From Floccularia luteovirens (taxonomy: Eukaryota > Basidiomycota > Agaricomycetes > Agaricales > Squamanitaceae): a stretch of DNA of 64,000 nucleotides. The stretch lies in NCBI GenBank assembly GCA_009739215.1, contig VSJF01000006.1, forward strand, positions 372,001 to 436,000, in the 5' to 3' direction. The notes below the pieces were generated by a model, which did no database searches, was not told the DNA's origin, and was given only the letters and a program-made list of their open reading frames with translations. The position numbers and the translations under genes are program-made. The first letter of the stretch is position 1. Each line of letters starts with the position of its first letter. Positions 39,001-51,418 of this stretch are shown in pieces.

Positions 39001-42000
39001 CCCTCGCCGAGCGAAGATCAGCAGGTCTAAATCTAGTCCGTCATCGGTTTTGTTAGGCAATAGAGTGCAGAGAACCGGGGTCAATCGCGATATCCCGATT
39101 GAAAACGACTTCGAACCCAATTCAAACAATCCTACCACAAAGCGTCGTAATATCAGGCCCGACATGAACATTCCGATTTTAGCCTCTGGAATCAAATTCG
39201 GGCCAAACACATATATTGCAAAAGGTTGGCTGTACGAGTTGATCAGTGTGATTTCCTCTGCTTCTGAGGTCTCCAAACCTTCAGTTTTAACTTCATGCGG
39301 GGTAACTTTGGACCCGGAGATGACTTTGGAAGACTACTTGGAATCGCTAACCAAGGTTATTGATGGCGTCATTGACTTCGTGACGAATGGTTCTGGGGTT
39401 GATAGCAATACACAGGCTCGAGAGTGGAAGCTTGTCATGCGTACGGTTTCTCAATTGGTGTCTTGGTTTTTTGCATCCCAGACTGAAGACAGACGCCAAA
39501 TTTTGCGAGAGGGGACGAAATGTCAAGTTATGAGATTGTTGACAGAGATGGGAGCTCATTCATTTAGCAACGATGCTTCGAACGGCACAATCTTGTCGGT
39601 GAATTGGTTTGCCGTTGAATTGTCCATACGGCTTGGTTCTCGTCTCCCAATTCAAGCAGGGCGGAGTGCACTAAAGGACAACATATTATCAGAGTCTGCG
39701 GCGTTATTACTGAAGAACCTACTCAATTACGATTTACAGAAGACAATGGAACCAATCCTGAATGGATCTGAGTACGAAGAATCGTCAATCTCCTGGCGTT
39801 GTGTTGAGCTCTGGGTACTTTTGATTCATGTATTGGAACAATGCGTTCACACTGCGGCGACCGAACGGGCCACTAAATCATCACACCCGTTATGGCAACT
39901 CGTGAAATCCGAACTCCAGTCAGCCGATCTGCACAAAACGAATATAGAAATCTGTGAGGAGATATGGAGGGTTGTGTTCAGTCTTTGTTCACTATCGCAG
40001 TTTTCCGTGCATGGAATGACTACAGGGACCCCTCGTCTTACCGCTAGCTGGGATCTTGTCGTATTTGCGTTAAAGAAGATCCGAGTTACCGCAGACCCTG
40101 CTACAGATCACGCCCTACCTCTGAGCAGCCTACGGAAACGCGACGAATATATTTGCCTTGTCACAAGACGCTGCTTTCTGCTATGGGACCGCTGGCGTTG
40201 GAGGCTAGATGATGCTTCTCAACTCTTCAACCAGCTAGTGGAAATCTTCCGAAGCAGAAAGTTTGCCAATCTGCGGCACGAAAAGTCCGAATACCCAACT
40301 TTTATGACACAACACGACTGGACGCTTCTCTCACAATTCAGTGATACAGATACAGCTTTCGAAATTTTCCTGAAATTCATCGTCCAAGCTGCAGGAACAG
40401 AGGCTACAGTCAATGCTAAAGGGAAACTATTACCAAAAGTAAAGAAACTCTTGTCACTTGCCATTCCTGTCGGCACCCTTCCATTTACAAAGGCAAATCC
40501 TCCCGACCCGCACGACCTGTCAATGTTGTACAATAGGCTGGGTTCTGCTGCTATCGGATTGTATCTAGATCCTGAGCATTATTCGGCTCGGATATCTCAT
40601 GCACGGACCTATGTTGATTTCAAGGCTGCAGATGAAACTACCCGAGCAAATGTCATACGTGGGATGGGATATATTGCAATCTTGAATGTCAAAAGTGGGA
40701 CGAAGTTGGACGCAATCGCTGACTGGATCGAAGAAATGGTTTTAGTTCTCGTTCAGGAATTCAAGGATGTCCTAGATTCTGGATTCACTGCATACAACGC
40801 CCCGATAGAAGGGAATTCCGTCATCAGTCGGATCATTCTCATCATCGGTTTGCTTATTCGGTCTGTTTACTTCATCGTTAAAGCACAGAAGGACGAGGGT
40901 CAGTACCCAGAGCCATCTTTCCTTAGTAAGTGAACTATTTTGTCTTCTTCCAATCAGCGCTTGTTAATATATGCATTCCAGGCAAGCTAAGACGCCTAAT
41001 GAACAATGTTCATGAAATCAACGCCCTTGAACCAACAGTACGAGATCTTGTCGAAGTATATCTGGACGCAAGAACCGCAATCATTCCTCCACCAGATCGT
41101 CCCCACGGATCCACTACAACAGAGGCAGAGTCAGAAAGCCAGGAACTATATGGCAACTTCGATTTTGACCTAGATGATCCCAACTTGATAGCTGCTTTGG
41201 ATGGCCAGGTGTCGAAAACTCCGGACATTGAAACTAAAGAGGCTGCATTACAAAAAGTAAGATGAACTTGAATGTATATGATATCAGTTCATCGTTTGAC
41301 CTTGCTGTTTTAGGCGATTGCAGAAAGCAACCTGGCATGGTTTTCTTACAAATATTTCAAAAAGTACTTCCGCGGACCGCAAGCATCGGATGTATACAAT
41401 GCATATGCCAAACAGAGTGATGCTTGGATTAAATGTTGGTTAGGCTGCGCAGACGCACATGGCAGACCGACAGGGAATGAGCGCACTCGACTTCACTTGT
41501 GTATGAACCAATGGCGATCATGGACAAAGGACACCACAGACGAAATTTGGCATAGAAGATTAGATGTCGGATTTATGTTACGGTTCCTACAGCTTGACTC
41601 CAAAGCTTATTTGGTAATTGTGGGGTATTTCTTATCTTCGGTTCTGTACTGATTCTTAGACAGGTTTTTGTGGATACGATTTTCGAAGTGTTTATGCAAT
41701 CTCTAGTTTGCAGCCGAATAACAATAGAGGGCGACTTTATTGCATGGGTATTGTCTATCGACTGTCTCCAGCACGCGCTCTTTCGAGGCATGGATTGTTT
41801 ACCTCCCTTGGAATCTGGGGATTATCATATTACTGCGACTCAGCTGCAAGAATTACGTTTACCGATCTTGCAAGGCGAGTTATATTATCTCTCTATTTTC
41901 TCGTAAACCCTACTAAGAATATAAACGATTAAACCTTAGTAATCTTCAAGAACTTGAATGAGACAATCTTCGAAGCAGCTTCCGGTCGCTTTGAAAAACA

Positions 42001-42243
42001 ACTTAACGCTGATAAATATCTGGGGTATTGCATAAAGATATTTCCTGTGATGCGATATAATCTAGTATGTCTGTCTCTTATGATCAATTCATCTTGTAAC
42101 GGCATTACAAGCAAAAACATGGAGCCACAAACGAAGAATACAAAAAATTCTGTCGGGAGCTCTTTTTGGAATTAGAGCGGTATCCAGAAATTCAAAGACA
42201 TGAACGCGTCGGTTTTGCTAGATGGAAGCAAATGGTGGATTAA
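36019..42243 (+). CDS. MUS7: Mus7/Mms22 family DNA repair protein
   Basis: Mms22/Mus7 supports replication-fork repair by homologous recombination; in yeast it is the adaptor of the Rtt101-Mms1 cullin ligase. The first third is long, acidic and serine-rich with SPRKR patches and a coiled stretch (REQERKAKEEARKEAERKRK). A conserved helical region begins near SGIKFGPNTYIAKGWLYEL. It includes YICLVTRRCFLLWDRWRWRLD, FRSRKFANLRHE, YPTFM and GSAAIGLYLDPEHYS. The C-terminus has GFARWKQMVD. Eight exons join in frame, giving about 1,900 residues. The first join (IKV-TPRRSES) uses a GTGTTT donor. One intron near the end (41875-41939) has a GC-AG boundary. The start ATG at 36019 begins MDLNEIVETSDVEELEEI and is the first in-frame Met. 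Confidence 0.85.
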
Positions 42244-42629
42244 CTTGCAATGTAATTTTATAAACATACAATACACTTTGGCATTTTTTTTTTGGTTGGG
42301 TATACATATCGTGTAGGAACATTTTCGTGGACTGGACAATATTCTGTTGTGTATTGAGGCATCCTGTATTCTAAATCATACATATCATGATGATTGCCGA
42401 TTCGGCAGTCATGACACACCATGTCAGAGGTCTAGGGCGCCTTCTCGAAGATGCAGCATATGTGCCGGCTCAGGTAGGTGCTATACAACAGAGATGACGC
42501 AACATACAAGGCAGAACCTTGCAAGACAAGACCTATTCAGCCAACCCAATGAATACATGTTTCACGAAATACGTTACCTTTAAATCAGCTGGCCAGCTTA
42601 CTTGGGGGAGAAAAAGAGGGGCAAAGTTT
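42244..42629. other. Convergent 3' ends, no gene recognised
   Basis: The Mus7 gene and the Hsk3-like gene converge here. The stretch should hold both 3' UTRs. Confidence 0.45.
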
Positions 42630-42990
42630 CTATGTGGTATCTTTATGTTTAACCTCTCCACCACCGATATCATTATCCTGGGTTTGCGAGTCATCCACCT
42701 CCGGAGCGATGAGTGCAGCTACCGTCATAAGCCTAAAAGAGAAGCCACCCACATCACATAGATATCCTTCGTCATAAATTCATAAACAGAGAAAGACAAA
42801 ACACCCACCTGGCAGCATCTAACCCGGCAAACACCCTCATCGCTTGTAAATCAACCTGCATCTGCTCGCACAAATCAGCAGTTTGACCTATCGCGCGTGA
42901 CATTCTGGTTAGTGAATGGGATAGCTGTGCGTAGAGCCGGTCTTTGGCTTGTGTTGCATTTGTTGGCACTGCTGTGTTTGTGTAATTCAT
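42630..42990 (-). CDS. HSK3: Small protein resembling DASH/Dam1 complex subunit Hsk3
   Basis: The DASH complex couples kinetochores to microtubules. The protein starts MNYTNTAVPTNATQAKDRLY and has AQLSHSLTRMSRAIGQTADL, MRVFAGLDAARLM and TVAALIAPEVDD. This pattern (short helix, T-x-x-L, aromatic/alanine-rich end) fits Hsk3 in length and layout, but similarity is modest. One intron (GTGGGT to TTTTAG) joins GLDAAR to LMTVAAL; the last exon ends KDTT. Length is about 95 residues. An in-frame ATG at 43107 would add a basic 39-residue extension (MLTIGCVASFKSS); I prefer the internal start because the domain begins right after it. It could be another small helical protein. Confidence 0.5.
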
Positions 42991-44164
42991 TTTTGAAGAT
43001 AGCTTGCCAATGCGCGCGGTGGACTGTTTGATTAGGAGGAGAAAGTCACGTGATCGTAATCTTCCGATTGACGATTTGAAAGAAGCAACACATCCTATTG
43101 TTAACATCTAAGTATACAGTATTTGCAAGCAAGTTCACATTGTATTCCTTTATAACAGACGATACAAAAAGCTTTTTTATACATGCTCTTTCATTCTTTA
43201 TTTGTTAAATTGTTTCTACATACAACAAAACAAAAAAACGCCGAAACACTTTCTAAAAATACGATTGTGAATTTCTTTTATTTCGCAATCTATGCAGAAG
43301 AAAAAACCTCTTGTGGTATTTTTCTTCTTATCTCTCTCTTTGTGTGTGTCGGTGTGAGGGTAGGCGAGTGAGGGAGATGATCATCTTTTTGATGGAGGGG
43401 TAGGGAGTAATTTTCCTTTTTGGCGATTTTAAAAAAAGAACAAACTAGGGGGAATGAGACAGGACGACGAAAAAAATGGGAACTTTGGAGAATGAGATGG
43501 ATGTCAATGACATGAACGCTCTTGGAATGTGTGGATGGGAGGAATGGTGAGTACAGAAGGAGATATAATAAATAAAAAACGAAAATGTTCTGAAAAAAAA
43601 AAAGACAACAGAAGATTCATAATAGATAGGAAAAAAAGCAACAGAACAAAAAGCAGGAAATGCAGAACCAAAGAAAGAAAAAAAAATCCTGGGACCGTGA
43701 GGAGATGATAAGATGGTAATATCGTAGCCTTGGGTGGGTAATGCATTTTATATTGCTGATGCTGAGGGATATATGCACGGAAGATGGTGAGATACTCGAA
43801 AAAAAAACGTCATCTTGGAGTTCATGGGCAGAAAGAGACAGAAAAAGTCTGTCGTTTGTTTTGGGTTCTTGATTCTTGTCGTCATCATTATAATTTAAAG
43901 AAGGGAAAACAAAATGTTGCGAGCTGGTCGGTGAGTCGATGAGCAATCCTACGGATTGATTCTGGAACGATGCAGATGGGATGAGAGCGAAATACGAGGG
44001 AAGTAAAAATGCTGGAAATACCATCGGAATTAAAATAAAAGACGACGAAGAAATCAATTAAAAAAACACACCAGAAAAACTTTGTTGAAAAGTCATGATA
44101 CAACAACATCCCCATCAAACTTCACCGATTGTAATTTTAAAAAAAATCCAAAGTCTCGTCAAAT
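42991..44164. other. Low-complexity spacer, no gene recognised
   Basis: The stretch is rich in A and G runs on the plus strand (T/C runs on the minus strand). Frames such as those at 43.5-44.1 kb are serine/phenylalanine/leucine-rich because of this composition. I see no splice pattern or domain. It probably contains the long 3' UTR of the AT-hook gene. Confidence 0.4.
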
Positions 44165-46997
44165 TCACAAACTCAAAGGAGGCACGGACGACGAAAAGAA
44201 ATTCATCCTCTGCACACTCCCCGAGCTCCTCGATTTTGAATTCGGGTGATGATGATGCGAATGATGATATTGTCTCGGCTGCTGTGGTTGTTGCGTATTA
44301 TTCTTCCGTTGAATTTTACGTTCCCGACGTTGTTCCTTCCTATTTTTGTTCGTGTACTTGTTATGATTTTGATTAAACAGCGGCGGAGGTTGGTGAGTTT
44401 GAGTATGTGACGGGGGTGTCTGACATACAGCTGGAGGATTTTGGAGCGGTAGAATTACAGGTGAGATTATTGGTGCCGAACGACGTTTCTTGCGTTTGTT
44501 ATTACCGTTACTGCCCCCATTCCCGTGCTTGTGGGGCCAGAGGAGGGTACTGAGAGGACTTGATTTCATAATGTTTCCTAAACTAGAAGCACCAGAAATA
44601 GAACCAGCTCTGCCACCTCTGACATTGGCCTCGGTAGTAACTGAACCTGGGTCTCTGGTCTGGCTTTGTCGGAATGCACCGACCGAGATTAGGTCCCAAC
44701 GGTTAAGGTTCTTGATACTCTTCCCTGAGACAGTTTCCTCATCCCCAGCTCCATTAATAACAGCAGCAACTGTGGAATCAGTAGAAGACGAATACACATG
44801 GTCGAGGGGGTTCGTATCGAGTAATGATGCTTCTAAGACGTCATCGAGATCGATAGCATCCGTAGGTGGTAAACCAGGAGAAGACTGTATTATATCTTCT
44901 GAAGGGGTGGATGGAACGGCAAAGTCGTTGTGGTGTATAGATGATATTAGGTGTTGCCGCAGTATATGCTCAACCTATAAGTAGCCAAAAAGGGCAAATT
45001 AACTATATATTAGTAAATAAGTTAATTTAAGAAATAGGAAACGGACGTACCGCGATGTGCCGTGTTGATGATGATGTATACGAAGATGATCCTCGCCCTC
45101 TGACACGGTTGAACCTCGGATGAGGGGAAGGTACCTCCTTATGTGAATCGTCTATAATAGCTTGTCTTGTCTCTTGTACGGCGAAGAATACTCCTGTACG
45201 TGGACCACTATCTCTCGACGACGTAGTCTCACTAAGACTCCTCAGATGTCCAGTACGACCGTGAAGCTGATTAGGACGAGGATTGTTGTTAATACCGAGT
45301 TCATCTATTTCATCCGAATCCCAAAAGATCTTGCCAGAAAGTATATCCAGCGGCATTGGTGAGTCCAACCCACCACGATAATTACGACTCCGATTCTGAA
45401 AAGCGATGCGACTCTGTAGGACAGGGCTAACAGTAGATAATGGGTTTATCGCAGAAACGCTACTAGGAAGATTGAACAATCTCATCGCTCGTTCATTTGG
45501 GAGATAATCTTCTCCGACAAGTTCTTCATCCGTGGTCTCGCCTTCCCCACCATCCAAGTCTTCCTCATACCCAAGATCGTCTTCCATAGCCGCCATATCA
45601 ATATCGCTGTCACTGTTATCTTGGCTAGGGGAAGAGGAGCCAGACTCGGCAATAAACTGGGATGCAAAGTCCAAGTCCACCATACCTTGGCCTTCCGTTA
45701 GACCGTTCGTGAAGACAATTTGGCCATCCCAGCCTTCAGTGACTTCAAGAGGGAGGTTTTCAGTGTCCGGACGAACATGAGGGGAGGGGGTGCCATCGGT
45801 GAAGGAGACGTCGGACTGATCGCCTTCATCGGGTATGCCAGCATCCGAGGACGATGAACTACTGTTATCTTCGGAATCCGAGAGGTTGGCAAAGAAGAGA
45901 TCGGCATCAAAGCTTGACTCATCATCTTCAGACCAGCCAGTGGCAAAGCCAACATAACCCGCCCCCGTGCTCCTGCCATCTGTTTCTTCCCCATCGTCCT
46001 CGCCATCTTCATCTTCCTCTTGATCGTCCTCATCATCTTCGTCTTCGGTTGCATCGGAATCGACATCCATCTCGGCATCACTGGGACCAACGCTTTTCTT
46101 GCGGGATCTAATGACCCAATCGTTATTATGTTGCCCATCGCGTTTTATCTGACTATCATCGCCTAGCAATTCACGGCGCAGACGAACTTTATCATGGACC
46201 TGATTGATAATGAACTTTTCTTCCTCTGCTTCCATGGAGGAATCAGAATCGAAATCGAACGGGGAATCAGGATCGTCATCGGATGATAATGAAGACAAGG
46301 CTGATGCAGAAACAAAAGTAGGGAATTGGATGGATTCTGCGTCATCTTCATCATCTGGATCATAGCACTGATCAGAAGATTCATCAGAGCTGGCGACTCT
46401 ACGGCGTTTGACGGGGACGAGAGGCTTTTTTACTGTTGAGGCCTTTCCTTTTAGCTTTTGGGTGATTTCAGAAGCGGATGACTTTTTTTGCTTGCGACGG
46501 GAGGGGAGGGGAGACGATGAGGGAGGGGGAACCCTAGCCTGCTTTTTTGTGTCGCGCGGGACTATGACCGATTTTGGGGGACGACCTCTTTTTTTAGGGG
46601 TGATAGTAGCAGTAACAGGATTTGGGAGGTAAGAGGTGGATGCGTGTGGGGTGAGCGGGTAATCGGGTGAAAATGGAGAGGGAGTGACATCTGTATCGGT
46701 TAAGGTGAAGGAGTCGGTGTGCTCGGAGATGGATGAGGATTTGCTGTTTGGGTGGACAGAACGTCGTTTTGAAAAGAGATTCGGTGGAACAGTTAGTTTT
46801 ATTTTCAGCGACGGCAGTTTTGTGTCTTGTGAAGATGTGAATGGGGGGAGTGATGGCTTGTTGTGTGTGAGGATTGTAGTGTTAGTGACAGTGGTGGTGT
46901 TGCAAGTGCATTGACCATCGCATACAGGACAGATGTCAGTGTCGTCGTCGTCGTTTGAGAGTTGGACGGCTAAGGTATGGGAATGTGGAGAGGACAT
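44165..46997 (-). CDS. Large acidic nuclear protein with AT-hook and N-terminal Cys cluster, uncharacterised
   Basis: I do not recognise a named family. The N-terminus has DICPVCDGQCTCN, a CxxCxxxCxC cluster that might bind zinc. A serine/proline-rich stretch with LKIKLTVP follows. Then comes KKRGRPPKSVI, a good AT-hook for A/T-rich minor-groove DNA. A long central region is very acidic (DEDDEDDQEEDEDGEDDGEE and similar) with serine runs. The C-terminal part is basic and glutamine/histidine/asparagine-rich. Two exons are clear: 46997-45051 or so, joined at STRHIA to VEHILRQHLISS by a GTACGT donor and an ACTTATAG acceptor. Length is near 890 residues. A role in chromatin or transcription is inference from the AT-hook only. 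Confidence 0.7.
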
Positions 46998-47680
46998 TGA
47001 GGGAGTGGCAAGTGATTGATTAACTTGTAGATGAATGAGGAAAAGATGGGAGAAAAGATGGAATAAAACTGACCTGAATGAAACATCTGAAGGAACTAAA
47101 CTGCATGAGTGAGTGGGGAGATAGATAGCTACGAGGTAAGCTGGAAGCTAAAGTCGTGTATTGCAAGTGACTTGTGTGTGTGCACAAGACTCTGAAAAAA
47201 AAAATTTATCTTTATTTATTTATTTTCTTATTTTCTTGTAAAAGAGGTTATCTCGGAGAATTAATAGTCAGACGACCCGCTTTATTAATTCTCAAATAGC
47301 CTCCGTTCCTCGTCTTAGCTTTTCCAATCCACGGTCCCTGCAATAAATACCTTAAGTTTGCCGTATCTCCATCATTTCCCCGCTCACCGTATACCCGTCC
47401 ACTACTTTTCATTCACCTCTTCTTCACAACGCTGCCTCGAACATGTGACCATTCCTCTATCACATTTATCGCTTCTTCTCAGAGTCATAGTCCACAAAAG
47501 TATTGTGATAAGCAGAATCCTTTTATCTCTCCTACTTCCGTTTTACATACCCCAGGCACGTTAATCCATCTCTCCGTGTTTAATTTCGTGCATTCCAAAT
47601 GCGAACACCCGCCTCACATATATAATGGTCCAACTCTCTGGCTTTTTTTGCGATAACACACCAATATCCCCCTCACAAAA
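46998..47680. promoter_or_regulatory. Divergent promoter region; TATA element before the small gene
   Basis: The AT-hook gene starts leftward at 46997 and a small gene starts rightward at 47681. A TATATAAT element lies at 47618-47625, 56-63 bp before the rightward ATG. The leader is pyrimidine-rich. The minus-strand side has no obvious TATA box. Confidence 0.45.
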
Positions 47681-47980
47681 ATGTCTTCCAAATCAGCTTC
47701 AGCTACCTCTGCCATCCTCGAAAGTTTTGACCCCTTTGCGACACATCCCTTTACCAAACACTCAGGTCCAACCCCTCTAGCCTATTCGCATTCCACTTCC
47801 AAACCTTTGACCTTCCCTAACCAACCACATCTTTCATCGAAGAGGTATGATTCTTTCTCTACCAATTTCGGCAGTGGTAACAATAATATTTACAGCGGAG
47901 GGACTGATAATACCACCCAAGCTAACCCTGTCAACCCTAACGCGGCAGATTCGAACTCGAGGAAAGATGTCGCGCGTTAA
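47681..47980 (+). CDS. Small hypothetical protein, 99 residues
   Basis: A single-exon frame starts MSSKSASATSAILESFDPFA and ends NPNAADSNSRKDVAR. It is rich in Ser, Asn, Pro and Thr, without membrane segments or known domains. In its favour are a TATA element about 60 bp upstream, an AAAATG start context, and a pyrimidine-rich leader. It is probably a disordered protein of unknown function, if real. Confidence 0.4.
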   Translation: MSSKSASATSAILESFDPFATHPFTKHSGPTPLAYSHSTSKPLTFPNQPHLSSKRYDSFSTNFGSGNNNIYSGGTDNTTQANPVNPNAADSNSRKDVAR

Positions 47981-48486
47981 AGCGCTTCTTACTCCAGCAG
48001 GGATTTCCTTTGCTCCAAGATCCTAAATTCAGATGTATCATTGGCGGGTTTACTTGGTTTCCACTTTCTTATGCGGAAAAAGACTTTTTTATGGGATTCA
48101 CGTCCATTACAATGTACAATATCTATCATTTTTTTTCTCTGTACCGTGTAGTGGACCGTGTACTGCAAATGTATATATGTATACATGTAACGGAAATGAA
48201 CTGTGCAATCACCTTCATCACTTCCATCACCGCTATACCGAAGAGACTATTCAATTGATCCCGCGATACTCAGCCGGCCCGGTACGGTCTGTAGACGATC
48301 TGTCGATCTTCCAACTCACCTCCTTTACTCACGAGAACATCGAACTTACCACTTCACACTCACACACCGTTGATCGTGATAACCCTTCGAATTCAATAAT
48401 CAAATAAAATTCGAATTTCAAATATATATAGTTCTCACATTTAAAAAAAGAAATATTTAAAGAAATTCTTTGCCTCAAGGCTACAC

Positions 48487-48509
48487 GCATCATGCATCAT
48501 GCATCATGA
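48487..48509 (+). repeat. GCATCAT microsatellite
   Basis: Three to four consecutive copies of the 7-mer GCATCAT are present. The 10-mer TGCCTCAAGG flanks it at about 48471 and 48539. Confidence 0.7.
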
Positions 48510-48781
48510 CCCACGCTCAGGTGATGCACAAGGCTGCAATGCCTCAAGGCATAGTTCAAACATCAAACACTTATATTCTCTCACGGTTGATAACAAAAAG
48601 CATGCGTTAAATTGAGGAATTATTGCTAGCATCCGCTAAACACCCGTGCCCGGCTCAAACTACATGCGCGTGGCCGCAGTGAAAAATCAAATTTTTTTCA
48701 AGAGCCCACACGCAATTTCTGTTGGCCTCATGTAGATTATTTCATATATCCTGAAGTAAATTTAGTTTACGATAGATAACA

Positions 48782-48819
48782 GGGGATAGGGGGATAGGGG
48801 GTACAGGTAGGGGCTAAGG
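48782..48819 (+). repeat. G-rich tract with quadruplex potential
   Basis: Runs of four or five G are separated by ATA and short spacers: GGGG-ATA-GGGGG-ATA-GGGGG, then GGTAGGGG. Four runs of at least three G within 40 nt meet the usual G-quadruplex pattern. Confidence 0.65.
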
Positions 48820-50380
48820 GCGACCGGGAAATGGAATATAGAAGAAACACACCAACGTCAACAACGCAGACAAGAACAAGATTAGACCACATGTTTGATT
48901 GATGTCATCACGACCGCGCAGTCCATTCAAGTTCCAGAACACATCTAAGCTTCAGTTTCAGCGAACCTGACCGGGACCACTTGACTGAATTTCGAATCAT
49001 CAAACCGTTTTTTGTTGTTGTTAACTTACCTGCAACAGTCCCTTTTCACCACCTCATCAGTACGTCAACATGCGATCGATCCTTGATTTGATCTGATAAA
49101 ATGAAAACCCCAAGAGCACGCGACCAACTTGTCTTTTTCATTTCATATTAAACAGCGCCCATATATAACGGACCATACAACAAAACCAACCTGATCACTA
49201 AGTACTTTGAGTAATCGAAATAAACTACAAACTGTTGATTCCTAATAATAGGGGCAGGTGAGCAAAAAAAAATGCCAAACACAACCTGCAAGTAGGGAGG
49301 AGGATAAAAGAGTCACTCTATGCTTCCGAGCCTTGTGCATGATGTTCATGGTATTAGTTGTTGTGACGGTATTTTCCAATCCCCGGTGTGATAACAACAG
49401 CGCGTGAGTCAAGAACTGCGGACCTTAGTTCAAACCTGTGTACTAGCCTTCCCCTCCCCTCACCTGTGCGCTAACTATAGCCCCACGGTTATAAACAATA
49501 AATGAACGTAGACAGGTGATGAATAACTAGACACATTCACCTTATCAAGAGGAAACACGTTGTCAGCCACATATAAGTTACTATGCCCGTAGATAGCGAG
49601 CCATCCTGAACATGGTTATAGACCATCAGAAAGTGATGTTCTCGTTTAGATACTAGAATAGAGCCTTGTGATCGGACCCTGTTGCGCAAACTAGGGACAT
49701 GCTTTCGTCATATTACCACGTGATCATACATTGCAACCAGAACATTGAAGTATTTCCAAAGTTTTATTATTGCCAGAACTTGGCCAGAACGCACATGTAT
49801 ATCCCCAGCGTTTGCGTGATACACCAAAGACACAAGCGGCGTCAAATAATACACCCGCAGGTACAGGCCATCTGAGGAGAATCTCAACAAGTCGTCATGT
49901 TACTAAAAGTATACATTTATACGTGTATCAGAAAAACTCTGATGCTCGTCCTATTGCCCAAACCATAACATCCAAAATACGATATATTTTGCTTTCCTAC
50001 TATACACTACATATAAAAAAATATGAAATGACACCAACAAAGTGCGACCTTAATGTGACACACAACTCTAAACCAGGAGTGAGTACATATTGCCTAGAAA
50101 AACCGAAGAAACCAGTGACTTACTTTCATACTTGAAGACTCAAGATACCCAACAAACCAAAAAAGCAGACGACCGACTGAAAGCTCGAGTAGTTGTCCTT
50201 ATTTCCCTAAGTAGGGATGGTGTAATAACCAGCAGGGGAGGTAGGACAGGATCCAACATCTACGGCAGTCGTGCCCTACCTACCCTTGCCTATGGCGGCG
50301 GCGCCATTACAAGCCCCCATGATATGTGCCACTCGCACACCCCACCCTGCCACCGCACTAAGCCCAGTGACCTCCGCGAG

Positions 50381-50441
50381 TGAAAAGGAAAGAAGAAGAA
50401 AAGAAAGAAAGAAAGAAAGAGAAATTAAGAAGAAAAAAGGA
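50381..50441 (+). repeat. Purine-rich GAAA tract
   Basis: The interval is almost all A and G, with GAAA repeats in series. Frames crossing it give Lys/Glu/Arg runs and should not be read as genes. Confidence 0.7.
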
Positions 50442-50874
50442 AATCCCGGCGCGCGGCCTTATGGAGATTACACCAGGCCTTCCAACTTCGGGCAAAGGCA
50501 ATTGTCAAGGTGGTCCCCACAAACGCAACCGAGCACTTGGTCACGGAAGAGCCGCCATTCCGCCCAACCCCCCTGCGTTGACTCCGTGCTTTCATTCAAG
50601 CCTATGGCTGCTTCACTCAAGCAGACCAGCCGCACTCAGCCCAGCGAGCAAGATACCACCACTACCACCACCTGCCCAAACTGCTGCCACCGTTCTATCT
50701 ACTGAAAGGCTATCTACTTACGGGTCCAGACTTAATGGGAGTGTCGTCGACTAGTGTTGCCAAGAACAGATCCAAGGAACCAGAGACCAAAAAGCAGGAA
50801 TAAATGGCTTGCAGGTCACCTTTGAACGAAGCAAGATGGAAGTAGAGAAATGAAGAACAAAATCACCAAATACT

Positions 50875-51155
50875 GGGTATTTATATGTTTTCCAACCAGG
50901 ATTCGACGCAGTCAGCCACTTTTGTAGGGAATCAATGGACCGGAAAAGGTTATGTTTTGACCGATCGAAATGTCATAACAAATACTCCCCGTTATCTCAT
51001 TCGCTCGCTATTCTAGAGATGTCGTAGATATCGATCACTTTTTTGCGGATGTATCTTATGTCTTTGCAACTTGACCATTTGGGAAATAGACTTACCGTTT
51101 TCGTGTATATTTTGCCTCCGTCTTGGCCAGACATACCATTTTCATTGCCAGAGTG
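50875..51155 (+). repeat. Dispersed repeat, copy 2
   Basis: This is the second copy of the element at 23496-23770, same orientation. Matching parts include TATTTATATGTTTTCCAACC, AGGATTCGACG, CAGCCACTTTTGTAG and CATTTGGGAAATAG-like blocks. It lies downstream of the splicing-factor gene. No coding capacity is seen. Confidence 0.65.
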
Positions 51156-51418
51156 TGGTCGTGAAAGTTACTGTGTTTTGTAAGTCTCATTAGTATCATA
51201 TTAGTGGGTAAATACGAGATATCTCATACTCTACAATAGCATGACCAAAATGCAGCTACGAGCATAGATGCGATTCTTGGTACTGACCGGACCAGTGATC
51301 TCACTTCTAACTTTCTACATAGGATAGTGTATTTCAGATTCACTTCCGGAAAAGGTTCGATTATCCGCAAATCCTACTTGAAATACAGCCCTCTAACACC
51401 ACTCATACAAACAAGATA

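Larger units (their letters stand above)
47981..50874. other. Gene-poor stretch with simple sequences
   Basis: I find no convincing gene in 2.9 kb. The stretch holds a CATCATG microsatellite, a G-rich tract and a purine-rich tract, listed separately. Several short frames near 49.8-50.75 kb are biased by composition and have no domains. Confidence 0.4.

Noticed and set aside
43504..44118. Hydrophobic Phe/Ser/Leu-rich minus-strand frames resembling membrane proteins
   Set aside because: The region is homopolymer- and purine-rich, and the frames lack splice context or family motifs.
45482..46914. Several frames on both strands inside the acidic AT-hook gene
   Set aside because: They arise from GAT/GAA/TCA codon runs read in other frames; composition explains them.
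50271..50754. Plus-strand frames with Lys/Glu runs
   Set aside because: They cross a simple GAAA tract. Lys/Arg/Glu repeats are composition artefacts.
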